DNA of 9,994 nt from Anaerolineae bacterium (GTDB lineage: Bacteria > Chloroflexota > Anaerolineae > J102): contig JALXAF010000499.1 of assembly GCA_026992375.1 (NCBI GenBank), positions 1 to 9,994 on the forward strand, in the 5' to 3' direction. This document shows positions 1-9,324 of this stretch, piece after piece. The notes under the pieces were generated by a model. It was not told the DNA's origin, did not search any database, and saw only the letters and a list, made by a program, of their open reading frames with translations. The position numbers and the translations under genes are program-made. Positions within the stretch are counted from its first letter, which is position 1. Every line of letters begins with the position of its first letter.

Positions 1-1
1 C

Positions 2-454
2 ACCCAGCCGCCGCCTCCGCCCCCCACAGCCACGCCCAAACCGGCCGCGCCCGATCCCTGCGCCAATATCGGCGGCGACGGCTGCAAATGGCATATCCGC
101 GGCGGTCCCGCGTTCGCGCCCAACACCTTCGGGCTCAAACTCACCTTCGGCTTCGTGCACGGCGGCCGGGGCGACGAGCCCCAGGGCAGCTACTTCGTGT
201 GGCTGGAGAAAAATGGCGTCAAACTGCCCGTGTCCGATAGCGTGCGTAGCGTGACCGGAGCCATGCGCAACGGGCCCAACGGCCCCTACAACTACGAATA
301 CAGCATCGGCCTGAACGATCTGCCCGATAAAAACATCGCAGGCTGCTACACCGGCTGGGTGCTGGATGGCAACGGCGAGCGCGACAGCCAGAATTTCCAG
401 TTCTGCGTCCCCGAAGGCCAAGGCGAAGTGTGGATACTATTTGATCAGAATTGA
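2..454 (+). CDS. C-terminal part of a probably exported Cys-containing protein
   Basis: The frame is open from the window's left edge to a TGA at 452-454, so 150 residues of a longer protein are seen and the true start lies outside. Visible residues 1-19 are a Pro/Thr/Ala-rich linker (TQPPPPPTATPKPAAPDP), of the kind that tethers extracellular domains. Residues 20-150 form a compact domain rich in Gly, Asn and aromatics, with four cysteines at visible residues 20, 28, 115 and 135 that could form two disulfides. No catalytic motif is recognisable and I cannot name the family. The linker and cysteine pattern suggest the outside of the membrane, for example the sensor tail of a membrane protein or lipoprotein; this is inference. 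An internal GTG at 155 lies inside the domain and is not a credible start. A terminator-like hairpin follows the stop. Confidence 0.7.
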   Translation, partial: TQPPPPPPTATPKPAAPDPCANIGGDGCKWHIRGGPAFAPNTFGLKLTFGFVHGGRGDEPQGSYFVWLEKNGVKLPVSDSVRSVTGAMRNGPNGPYNYEYSIGLNDLPDKNIAGCYTGWVLDGNGERDSQNFQFCVPEGQGEVWILFDQN

Positions 455-458
455 GCCA

Positions 459-489
459 GGTGCGTCGCACGCCGGACGTGCGATGCGCC
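459..489. repeat. REP-like hairpin, 12-bp stem
   Basis: Arms 459-470 and 478-489 pair over 12 bp, with two G-T wobbles, around a 7-nt loop (GCCGGAC). The stem is GC-rich and no T-run follows, so it is less like an intrinsic terminator than the next hairpin. It begins 4 bp after the upstream stop codon. A compact palindrome of the form GTGCGTCGCAC/GTGCGATGC resembles intergenic REP elements. It could equally be a 3'-end stabiliser of the upstream mRNA. Confidence 0.55.
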
Positions 490-499
490 CCTCGCAGGC

Positions 500-550
500 A
501 AAGCGTCAAACGCCGCCCAGAGCAAGAAATGGCGTTTGGCGTTTTTGTTT
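500..550 (+). terminator. Probable intrinsic terminator of the upstream gene
   Basis: Arms 500-514 and 531-545 can pair over 15 bp with two G-U wobbles, around a 16-nt loop. The distal arm runs straight into a T-rich tract at 542-550. This fits a rho-independent terminator for the gene ending at 454. The arm and loop also resemble the ends and core of the dispersed repeat at 632-717 (shared TCAAACG, CAGAGCAA and AATGNCGTTT), so it may be a shortened copy of that family. Confidence 0.6.
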
Positions 551-631
551 GCAACAACACAGGCCACGACGAGAAAACGCCCACCGAAGCAATGCGGGCC
601 TCTTACTCCAACCCTCGTCATGCGTAAAATA

Positions 632-717
632 TCAAACGTCGGGCCGTTATCGGCAGAGCAACGTCCTGCAATAACATGACATCGTTACAACTAATGACGT
701 TTGACGCTTGACGTTTT
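632..717 (+). repeat. Dispersed intergenic repeat, copy A (upstream of alaS)
   Basis: The left end is TCAAACGTC (632-640). The right end carries its reverse complement GACGTTTGA (696-704) inside heptamer units GACGTTT, GACGCTT and GACGTTT (696-716). The core is shared with copy B at 3715-3818: 651-670 matches 3741-3760 at 18 of 20 positions, 675-689 matches 3767-3781 at 14 of 15, and 694-716 is identical to 3787-3809. Both copies are in the same orientation. No coding potential or transposase is present. An outer 6-bp pairing (GTAAAA at 624-629, TTTTAC at 714-719) may extend the foldback. Confidence 0.75.
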
Positions 718-840
718 ACTTTCGTTTTACCCCATCTTCGATTACAATAATAAGTTGATTGCACCTCTAAAATAAACATTATTGGAAATAACTCACTGTG
801 AGGTGGACTCTCCGATTTTTTGCTCAATCATGCCCGGATC

Positions 841-911
841 AATGATTAATGATTGATGATTAAAGTGAGAACCACGCTGATTTAACCTTTAATCATTATT
901 CATTAATCTTT
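841..911. repeat. Imperfect inverted repeat built from AT-rich heptamers
   Basis: The left arm consists of three 7-bp units, AATGATT, AATGATT and GATGATT (841-861). The right arm mirrors them as AATCATT, ATTCATT and AATCTTT (891-911). The best-matching segments, 844-865 and 887-908, are complementary at 20 of 22 positions around a 21-nt loop. No run of Ts follows as a terminator would need. Lying about 100 bp upstream of alaS, it could fold in the DNA or in a long leader RNA, but no function is shown. Confidence 0.7.
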
Positions 912-943
912 GACCTTTGCCAGCAGCAGAATGATGCCGAACG

Positions 944-972
944 TGAGCAAAGACGTTCTTGTTTCCGATAAT
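944..972 (+). promoter_or_regulatory. Weak candidate promoter for alaS
   Basis: GATAAT at 967-972 matches the sigma70 -10 consensus at five of six positions. A 17-bp spacer separates it from TGAGCA at 944-949, which matches the -35 consensus at only three of six. Transcription would start near 979, giving a leader of about 33 nt. TACAAT at 743-748 is another -10-like site but has no fitting -35. This is the best guess rather than a firm call. Confidence 0.22.
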
Positions 973-1011
973 GTCTAATCTCTTCACCCACAACAAATTT
1001 CATCCGCGACC

Positions 1012-3711
<2,700 letters not shown>

Positions 3712-3714
3712 GTG

Positions 3715-3818
3715 TTGGGCGTCAAACGTCAGGTGGCTGTCCGCAGAGCAGCGTCCTGCAACGAGCCATGTCATCGTTACAGCAAGATGACGTTTGACGC
3801 TTGACGTTTGACGCCCAA
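3715..3818 (+). repeat. Dispersed intergenic repeat, copy B (downstream of alaS), with 17-bp terminal inverted repeats
   Basis: Positions 3715-3731 and 3802-3818 are perfect 17-bp inverted repeats (TTGGGCGTCAAACGTCA and its complement), giving a 104-bp MITE-like foldback. The right side is four 7-bp units, GACGTTT, GACGCTT, GACGTTT and GACGCCC (3789-3816). The 57-bp core is shared with copy A near 632-717. It starts 3 bp after the alaS stop and ends 32 bp before the next start codon, so it fills most of this spacer. There is no T-run after it, no obvious target-site duplication and no coding capacity. It may act as an mRNA 3'-end or attenuation structure or be a non-autonomous mobile element. 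Confidence 0.8.
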
Positions 3819-3850
3819 TCTCCCCCCTCCTCGCCCGCTGAATTTTCGAC

Positions 3851-5431
3851 ATGCCCTCATCCCAGCAGGATATCAAAACAATCCGCTTACATTCGCCCGC
3901 GACCGTGGCTCAGGCCCGATCGGCGGCGCTTGGCGCGCAGCCGGGCGACTGGCTCCTCTTCATCCTGCCGGAGGATGCGGACGACTTTGCTCATCTGGCC
4001 CGGCTGAAGGCGCTGCGGCGGCTGGCCGATGACGCGGCTGTGCAGATGGGGCTGGTGACGGAGGACAAAGACATCCGCTACTTCGCCCGAGGAGCCCGCA
4101 TTCCGGTTTACAAATCGGAAGACGCGGCCCGCAGGCGCTGGCGCTGGCCCAAACCGGAAGCGCCCCTGCCTCCGCCCAACAAACTGCGCCCGACCTACAT
4201 TCCGCCCCCGCCCCATGCCGCGGTCGAGCTGCGCGCCCCCGCCGTCATCACCAAACCGGATGGAACCATCCTGTGGGGCGAGACAAAAGCCCGGCCCGAG
4301 CGCTCCTGGCTGCGCAGCCTGGGCTACATCGCTTTCATCGGCCTCATCGCCCTGGCCCTGTTTGGCCTGACCCTCTATCTTCTGCCCCAGGCCACGGTCT
4401 CGCTGGTTCCCGCCCGCACCCAAATCATCAGCTCCATCGACATCACCGCCCGCACCGGCATCGACGAGCCCGATTATCTCAACAAGCTGACCCCCGCCCG
4501 GGTGGTGCAGGCCCGGGTCGAGGGTTTTGGCACGACGCCCACCACGGGCCAGGAGCAGGCTCCGGTAGGCAAGGCCACGGGCGTGGTCACCTTCATCAAC
4601 CGCACCCCTCGCGAGATCACCGTGCCCGAGGGAACCATCTTGCGCACCACCTTCGGCGAAAACATCCGCTTCAGGACGACCGACGAAGTGACCGTGCCCG
4701 CGGGCATCGGGCGGCAGGCGGAAGCGCAGATCGAGGCGGTGGAGCCGGGCCTGGAGGGCAATGTGCCCGCCCTCACCATCAACGAAATCGAAGGCTCCCT
4801 CAACCTCAGCCTGCGGGTGAGCAATCCCTTCCGCACCGAAGGCGGCACAGTGGAGAGGGTCGCCACCGTCACCCAGGCCGATAAAGACCGCCTGCTGAAT
4901 GAGCTTTCGGCCCAATTGCAGCAGCAGGCTTACGAAGAACTGGCCAAAAACCTGCGCCAGGGCGAATACATCCCGCCCGAGACCGTGCAGACTTACATCC
5001 TGGCCGCCACCTACGACCGCTTCGCGGGCGAGCACGCGGACGAGCTGGGCCTGCAATTGCAGATATTGGCCCGGGGCATGGCCGTCGATATGGCGGGCGC
5101 CCGGGAACTGGCAGAGCGCTCGCTGCGGGAATCCGCGCCGCCGGACAAATTCCTGCTGGCGGAGACCATCCGCACGGGCGAGCCTCATTTCACTCTGTTC
5201 GGCGACGAATTCGTCAACTTCTCCCTCACGGCCAGCGGCGAGGTCATCGAGCCCATCTCAGCGGGCGATGTGCGGGCCGTGCTCACGGGCGCGCCGGCCG
5301 ACAAAGCCAGCCAACTGCTGGAAGAGAACTTCGATCTGGCCAGACCGCCCGAGATACATCTCATCCCGCCCTGGATGGAGACCCTGCCCACCCTGCCCTT
5401 CCGCATCATCGTGCGGGTTTACAAGGAGTAG
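3851..5431 (+). CDS. Membrane-anchored baseplate-J/gp47-like protein
   Basis: 526 residues in three parts. Residues 1-100 look like a small alpha/beta cytoplasmic domain ending in Arg/Trp-rich RRRWRWP. A Pro-rich stretch (about 104-122) follows. One transmembrane helix spans about 158-178 (GYIAFIGLIALALFGLTLYLL). The rest should lie outside the membrane. Residues about 241-335 match the pattern of baseplate J-like proteins: VVTFINRTPREITVPEGTIL, then an 'FRTTDEVTVPAG' strand and a PGLEGNVPA turn. The C-terminal 190 residues are soluble and unassigned. There is no phage tail gene nearby, so the phage name is probably only a shared fold. Its role is unknown; its position between alaS and ruvX suggests a chromosomal, perhaps envelope, function. 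The start is firm: an in-frame TGA at 3839-3841 precedes the first ATG. No Shine-Dalgarno is visible. Confidence 0.75.
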   Translation: MPSSQQDIKTIRLHSPATVAQARSAALGAQPGDWLLFILPEDADDFAHLARLKALRRLADDAAVQMGLVTEDKDIRYFARGARIPVYKSEDAARRRWRWPKPEAPLPPPNKLRPTYIPPPPHAAVELRAPAVITKPDGTILWGETKARPERSWLRSLGYIAFIGLIALALFGLTLYLLPQATVSLVPARTQIISSIDITARTGIDEPDYLNKLTPARVVQARVEGFGTTPTTGQEQAPVGKATGVVTFINRTPREITVPEGTILRTTFGENIRFRTTDEVTVPAGIGRQAEAQIEAVEPGLEGNVPALTINEIEGSLNLSLRVSNPFRTEGGTVERVATVTQADKDRLLNELSAQLQQQAYEELAKNLRQGEYIPPETVQTYILAATYDRFAGEHADELGLQLQILARGMAVDMAGARELAERSLRESAPPDKFLLAETIRTGEPHFTLFGDEFVNFSLTASGEVIEPISAGDVRAVLTGAPADKASQLLEENFDLARPPEIHLIPPWMETLPTLPFRIIVRVYKE

Positions 5432-5433
5432 AG

Positions 5434-5492
5434 CGTGGTGCGTGATGCGTGATACGTGATGCGTATTCCTCACTGAATACTGACGACTGAAC
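5434..5492 (+). repeat. Two heptamer arrays joined by a hairpin, forming the ruvX leader
   Basis: Four 7-bp units CGTGGTG, CGTGATG, CGTGATA and CGTGATG occupy 5434-5461. Three units ACTGAAT, ACTGACG and ACTGAAC occupy 5472-5492 and abut the ruvX ATG directly. Between them GTATTC (5463-5468) and GAATAC (5475-5480) can pair around a 6-nt loop. The arrays fill almost the whole 61-bp spacer, leaving no room for a Shine-Dalgarno site. Confidence 0.8.
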
Positions 5493-5906
5493 ATGACCAC
5501 CTGGCTGGCCCTCGACATCGGCGATAAGCGCATCGGCCTGGCCGCGGGCAACGACAACGCCCGCCTGGCCCGCCCCCTGCGCGTCCTCGTCCGGCGCAGC
5601 AAAAACGAGGATTTCGAAGCCATCGCCCGGGCCGCGCAGGAGGTGGGGGCCGACGAGCTGCTGGTGGGCCTGCCGCTGAACATGGATGGCAGCGAAGGCC
5701 CGCAGGCCAAACGCACCCGCAAATACGCGGAGCGCCTGCGCCGTCGGCTGAACATGCCCCTGCGCTTCCACGACGAGCGCCTCACCTCCTTCATGGCCGA
5801 TCAAATCCTGGCCCAAAAGCCGCGCAAAAAAGATCGCCGTCAGCCCAACGACGCCATCGCGGCCGCGGCCATCCTCCAATCCTTTTTGGATGCAGCGCGC
5901 GATTGA
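5493..5906 (+). CDS. ruvX: YqgF/RuvX family nuclease (putative Holliday junction resolvase / pre-16S rRNA nuclease)
   Basis: A 137-residue cytoplasmic RNase H-fold protein. Members of this family act in pre-16S rRNA 5'-end maturation and have been proposed as Holliday junction resolvases; the sequence alone does not decide between these roles. Family signatures are all present: LALDIGDKRIGLA at 5-17 with the first acidic residue D8, LLVGLPLNMDGSEG at 56-69, FHDERLTS at 92-99 with E95, and NDAIAAAAIL from 119 with D120. The D8/E95/D120 trio fits the metal-binding site. Length is typical. The start is set by an in-frame TGA at 5481-5483. mltG follows after 38 bp; the ruvX-mltG order is common in bacteria. 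Confidence 0.93.
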   Translation: MTTWLALDIGDKRIGLAAGNDNARLARPLRVLVRRSKNEDFEAIARAAQEVGADELLVGLPLNMDGSEGPQAKRTRKYAERLRRRLNMPLRFHDERLTSFMADQILAQKPRKKDRRQPNDAIAAAAILQSFLDAARD

Positions 5907-5944
5907 GGATGGAACGCAGACACATCTGATTCTCGCAGATTATT

Positions 5945-7165
5945 ATGTACGACTTTTTCGTCAAAACTTTCCCCCGTTTTCTTCTCTTCATCGGCGTGAT
6001 AGCCGCATTGCTGGCCATCGGCCTAGTGGCCCGCGGCTGGACCCAATCGCAAGTGGTTGCGTATCAGCAGGAAGGCCCGGACAGCGGCCTGGTGCGTCAC
6101 ACATCCGCGGTGTGGAAAAACCTGAACCCCGACAACTTCGAGACCCAGGCCCTCCAGTTCTACATGAACATGAACCACGACGCCATCTACAAGCCCGTTG
6201 ATCCCAACGGCGAACTGGTGGCGTTTCATGTCGATCTGGGCGAGACCGGGCGCAGCATCTCCGAACGCCTGCAGGATATGGGGTTGATCCGGGACGCCAG
6301 CCTCTTCCGGCTGTATCTGCGCCTCAACAACCTGGAACAAAAGCTGGAGGCGGGCGATTTCGAGCTTTCGGCCGCGATGAACGTGCCGCAGATCGCCGAA
6401 GCCCTGCAGCAGGCCCGGCGCGAGGACATCCTGGTGCGCATCCCCGAAGGCAAACGGGCCGAGGAGATCGCCCAGGCGCTGGAGGACGCGGGCGTGGTGG
6501 ATGCGGCCGATTTCCTGGCCGCGGTGCGCACAGGCGACACCGCGCTGCTGGGCCTGCCCGACTATCCCCTGCTGCAGGACAAGCCGCCCGGAGCCTCCTT
6601 CGAGGGCTATCTCTTCCCCGACACCTATCGCATTCCGGTCAACGCCACGCCGGCCGACATCCTGCGCCAGATGTTCGACAACCTGGAAAGCAAGATCGAC
6701 CAGAAAGATCGGGACGCGGTGGCCGCGGGCGGACGCACCTTCTATCAGGTGCTGATCCTGGCCTCCATCGTCGAGCGGGAAGCGGCCCGGGACGACGAGC
6801 GCCCGCTCATCGCCTCCACCTACCTCAATCGCCTGGGCCCCACCTGCGAAAACGAAGTCTTCGGCTATCTGGCCGCCGATCCCACGGTGCAATACGCCAT
6901 GGGCTACGATCCCGAACAGCAGACCTGGTGGCCCACCGTGCCCGACGTCGAGGACTATCTCAAGGTCAACTCGCCCTACAACACCTACCTCTATCCGGGC
7001 CTGCCGCCAGGGCCCATCTCCAACCCCGGGCTGGCCTCCATCAAGGCCGCCATCTATCCGGCCCAGACCACCTACTGCTACTTCGTGGCCACGGGCGATG
7101 GCGGACATGTCTTCTCCGAGACGGGCGCGGAGCATCTGCTCAACGTCCAGACCAACCAACCGTGA
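5945..7165 (+). CDS. mltG: Endolytic peptidoglycan transglycosylase MltG (YceG-like)
   Basis: An inner-membrane lytic transglycosylase that cuts nascent glycan strands and so ends their elongation. At 406 residues it is slightly longer than many homologues. A single N-terminal transmembrane helix (about 12-29) is followed by an atypical segment of about 55 residues before the usual core begins near 'GELVAFHVDLG'. The YceG core shows EGYLFPDTY at 220-228, the catalytic glutamate E277 in ASIVEREA, DPTVQYA at 312-318 and the signature SPYNTYLYPGLPPGPISNPG at 343-362. All active-site blocks are intact. The start is firm, with an in-frame TGA at 5927-5929 and 5945 the first ATG; no Shine-Dalgarno is seen. 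It implies a peptidoglycan-making organism. Confidence 0.95.
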   Translation: MYDFFVKTFPRFLLFIGVIAALLAIGLVARGWTQSQVVAYQQEGPDSGLVRHTSAVWKNLNPDNFETQALQFYMNMNHDAIYKPVDPNGELVAFHVDLGETGRSISERLQDMGLIRDASLFRLYLRLNNLEQKLEAGDFELSAAMNVPQIAEALQQARREDILVRIPEGKRAEEIAQALEDAGVVDAADFLAAVRTGDTALLGLPDYPLLQDKPPGASFEGYLFPDTYRIPVNATPADILRQMFDNLESKIDQKDRDAVAAGGRTFYQVLILASIVEREAARDDERPLIASTYLNRLGPTCENEVFGYLAADPTVQYAMGYDPEQQTWWPTVPDVEDYLKVNSPYNTYLYPGLPPGPISNPGLASIKAAIYPAQTTYCYFVATGDGGHVFSETGAEHLLNVQTNQP

Positions 7166-7218
7166 TTTCCGGTCGTGCGAGGGCGCTCCCCGCGCAGCCT
7201 GCCATCCATTCGCAGTCG

Positions 7219-8112
7219 ATGATGACGCATCATGTGATTCGCCGCAGAAGAGGAATCGCTTTCGGGGCGCTTTTGGGCGCTCTGCTGGTTTTGAGCGCGC
7301 TGTTGGCGGGATGCAAGAATGTGCGCTCGCCCGAAGTCGTCAAGATCGGGCTCATCGCGCCCTTCGAGGGCCCCTCGCGGCCGCTGGGCTACGATGTGCT
7401 GAACGCGGTGAAACTGCGCATCAATCAGCGGAACGAGAGCAACGCCACGCCCAAGATCGAACTGGTGGCGCTGAACGACGACAGCGACCCGGCCCTGGCC
7501 GCGCAATTGCCCGAGCAACTGGCCCAGGACCCCGACATCCGCGTCATCCTGGGGCCGCCCCAGGGCCACACCGCCATGGCCGCAGCGCCCAAACTGGCCG
7601 AGACCGACATACCCGTCATACTGCTGGCTCCCGTCCGCAGCGCCCCTTCCGACACGGTGCTCGCCTACGCCGGGCTGGGCGGGCATTACCAGAAGCTCTT
7701 CCAGCCCATGCTGGGCGTCCTGCCGCCCGCGTGGTCCAAGCCCCTGAGACAGCCATCCATCTGGCTGGGCGACCCGCTGACCCTGGCCGAGACTCTCAGC
7801 GAGCACCCGGAACTGATCCCCGCGGCCGGGCCTGTCGCGGGCGAGGAAGCGGTGCAGAAATGGGCGCCCGAACTGGCCTGGTCCATCCCCTGGGCCGCGC
7901 CCATCCCCAATGACCTGCCCGATGACTTTCCCGCGGCCTATCAGGCAATGACCGGCGCAGCGCCCAGCTACGCTGCATCCCTGGCCTACGCCGCGACCGA
8001 TCAGGCGTTGCGCATCATCGCGGCATCGCCCGAGCATCGCCCCGGCCCCGAGCAGCTTCACACCATCCCCACGCCCACCATCACGCTGATCAACGTCAAT
8101 CTGATGCAATAG
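7219..8112 (+). CDS. Periplasmic-binding-protein-like lipoprotein (LivJ-type, short)
   Basis: 297 residues if started at 7219; a second ATG at 7222 is equally possible. The N-terminus has an Arg-rich n-region (RRRR, 8-11), a hydrophobic stretch and a lipobox LAGC with the lipidated cysteine at C32, so it should be membrane-anchored on the outer face. The mature part starts VVKIGLIAPFEG (40-51), typical of type I periplasmic binding proteins of the branched-chain amino acid class. It continues with VILGPPQGHTAMAAAPKLAE and, near the end, a DDFPAAYQAMTG..PSYAASLAYAATDQAL block. It is about 80-100 residues shorter than usual, mainly in the second lobe. No permease or ATPase genes adjoin, so transport is uncertain; it could be an orphan binding or sensing protein. 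The same frame is open upstream into mltG, but the signal peptide favours 7219/7222. The GT4 gene starts 3 bp after its stop. Confidence 0.78.
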   Translation: MMTHHVIRRRRGIAFGALLGALLVLSALLAGCKNVRSPEVVKIGLIAPFEGPSRPLGYDVLNAVKLRINQRNESNATPKIELVALNDDSDPALAAQLPEQLAQDPDIRVILGPPQGHTAMAAAPKLAETDIPVILLAPVRSAPSDTVLAYAGLGGHYQKLFQPMLGVLPPAWSKPLRQPSIWLGDPLTLAETLSEHPELIPAAGPVAGEEAVQKWAPELAWSIPWAAPIPNDLPDDFPAAYQAMTGAAPSYAASLAYAATDQALRIIAASPEHRPGPEQLHTIPTPTITLINVNLMQ

Positions 8113-8115
8113 CCC

Positions 8116-9324
8116 ATGCTGACGCCGCCTCGATTTCTCATGATCTCCCCTGAATACAATTTGCAGCGCGTGGGCGGATTGGGCGTGCATGTGCAGGGAT
8201 TGGCGCCGCGCCTGAGCTCGCGCATCCTGCTGGACCTGTTCGTGCCCCGTTATCGCGGCCTGGGCGATCTGTGCGAGCCCCTGGGGACGTATGGCACGGT
8301 CTTCCGCGGGGACGCCACCGAACTCAAACCGGGCGACGATTACGATTTGCAGGTGTGGCGCATGAACGATCAGCTCAATGCAGTCATCACCCGTCACATC
8401 AACAGCGGGCGGCACTTCGCCCTGATGCACGCGCACGACTGGCTCAGCGGCTACGTGGCCAACGACCTGCATCAACGCTACCACATTCCCCTGGTGGTCA
8501 CCATCCACGCCACCGAAACCGGGCGACGCCGAGGCTACATCCAGGGACATCCCCTGAGGGAGCGCATCCATCTGGCCGAGCAATATCTGGTCAACGAGGC
8601 CGATCTGATCATCGCCTGCAGTGAATTCATGCGACGGGAGATCATCCAGGCGTTGAGCGCGGCCGAAGAAAAGGTGCGGGTCATTCCCAACGGCGTCGAA
8701 TACAAGCATCTCATCCATCTGCGCCAGAAATACGCTCAATATCCGCACATCCGCCGCCGCTGGGCCGAGCCGGATCAACCCATCATCTTCTTCGTGGGAC
8801 GTCTGGAATGGGAAAAAGGCCCGGATTTGCTGGTGCAGGCCATGCCCCGGGTGCTGCAAGATTTCCCCAACGCCAGGCTCATCCTTGCGGGCAAGGGCTC
8901 TTACACCGGGCAGATCATCGACATGGTGCAGAAGCTGGGCCTGGAAAGCGCCATCCACCTGGCGGGCTTCATCAGCGACGAAACCCGCAACGAGCTGTAC
9001 GCGGTGGCCGACATCGCCGTGTTTCCCAGCCGCTACGAGCCCTTTGGCATCGTGGCGCTGGAGGCCATGGCCGCGGGCGCGCCGGTAGTGGTTAGCAATG
9101 TGGGTGGGCTCAGCGAAGTGGTGGATCACGGCGTCACGGGCCTGCGGGCCGAGACTTCGCCCGAGGCCATCGCTGACGCCATCCTCGACATCCTGCATCA
9201 TCCTGATCTGGCCGCAGAACGGGCGCGGCGGGCGCAAAACGTGGTGCGCACCCAATATAGTTGGGAGATCATCGCGGATCGGGTGTTGGAAGTCTATCGG
9301 GAATTGCTGGGGGCGACGCTATGA
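8116..9324 (+). CDS. GT4 family glycosyltransferase, glycogen-synthase-like
   Basis: 402 residues with a GT-B fold. The N-terminal half has MISPEY..RVGGLGVHV (9-26), the glycogen/starch synthase type of sugar-nucleotide loop, then HAHDWLSGY at 105-113 and TIHATE. The C-terminal half has FVGRLEWEKG (226-235, with phosphate-contacting R229 and K234), FPSRYEPFGIVALE with the EX7E pair E308/E316, and GGLSEVVDHGVTGL. It should move a sugar from a nucleotide donor to a glycan or small acceptor in the cytoplasm. Arg18 stands where glycogen synthases usually have Lys (KxGG), so the product may be another alpha-glucan, trehalose-type sugar or glycolipid; donor and acceptor cannot be read from sequence. 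It starts 3 bp after the lipoprotein stop in the same frame, which rules out a longer start. Its TGA overlaps the next ATG. Confidence 0.9.
   Translation: MLTPPRFLMISPEYNLQRVGGLGVHVQGLAPRLSSRILLDLFVPRYRGLGDLCEPLGTYGTVFRGDATELKPGDDYDLQVWRMNDQLNAVITRHINSGRHFALMHAHDWLSGYVANDLHQRYHIPLVVTIHATETGRRRGYIQGHPLRERIHLAEQYLVNEADLIIACSEFMRREIIQALSAAEEKVRVIPNGVEYKHLIHLRQKYAQYPHIRRRWAEPDQPIIFFVGRLEWEKGPDLLVQAMPRVLQDFPNARLILAGKGSYTGQIIDMVQKLGLESAIHLAGFISDETRNELYAVADIAVFPSRYEPFGIVALEAMAAGAPVVVSNVGGLSEVVDHGVTGLRAETSPEAIADAILDILHHPDLAAERARRAQNVVRTQYSWEIIADRVLEVYRELLGATL

Larger units (their letters stand above)
455..1011. other. Long intergenic spacer upstream of alaS, rich in inverted repeats
   Basis: This 557-bp stretch has no credible gene. 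In order it holds a REP-like hairpin (459-489), a terminator-like hairpin with T-tract (500-550), one copy of a dispersed repeat (632-717), and a heptamer-built inverted repeat (841-911). Composition shifts from GC-rich to clearly AT-rich after about 615, unlike the coding DNA on either side. Short ORFs on both strands here lack homology-like features and cross the repeats. I see no T-box leader (no AGGGTGGNACCGCG-like element) or other known riboswitch pattern upstream of alaS. Confidence 0.8.

Noticed and set aside
618..827. Small minus-strand ORF of 69 codons
   Set aside because: It runs through the repeat copy at 632-717, has no recognisable domain and no ribosome site.
455..1011. T-box or other riboswitch leader for alaS
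   Set aside because: No T-box consensus, specifier-loop layout or anti-terminator/terminator pair can be seen. The hairpins present are repeats or belong to the upstream gene.
3789..3816. Promoter made of repeated TTGACG boxes
   Set aside because: TTGACG resembles a -35 box, but no -10-like hexamer lies 16-18 bp downstream of any copy here or at 696-716.
3715..3818. Insertion sequence
   Set aside because: It has terminal inverted repeats but is only 104 bp, encodes nothing and shows no target-site duplication, so it is listed as a repeat rather than an IS.
3851..5431. Prophage or contractile injection gene
   Set aside because: It is a single gene with a membrane helix among housekeeping genes; no other tail, capsid, integrase or AAA+ gene is present.
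5434..5492. CRISPR-like array
   Set aside because: Units are 7 bp, contiguous and degenerate with no spacers, and no cas genes are present.
7219..7320. Tat signal peptide because of RRRR
   Set aside because: The S/T-R-R-x-F-L-K context is absent, and a clear lipobox LAGC gives a simpler Sec/lipoprotein reading.
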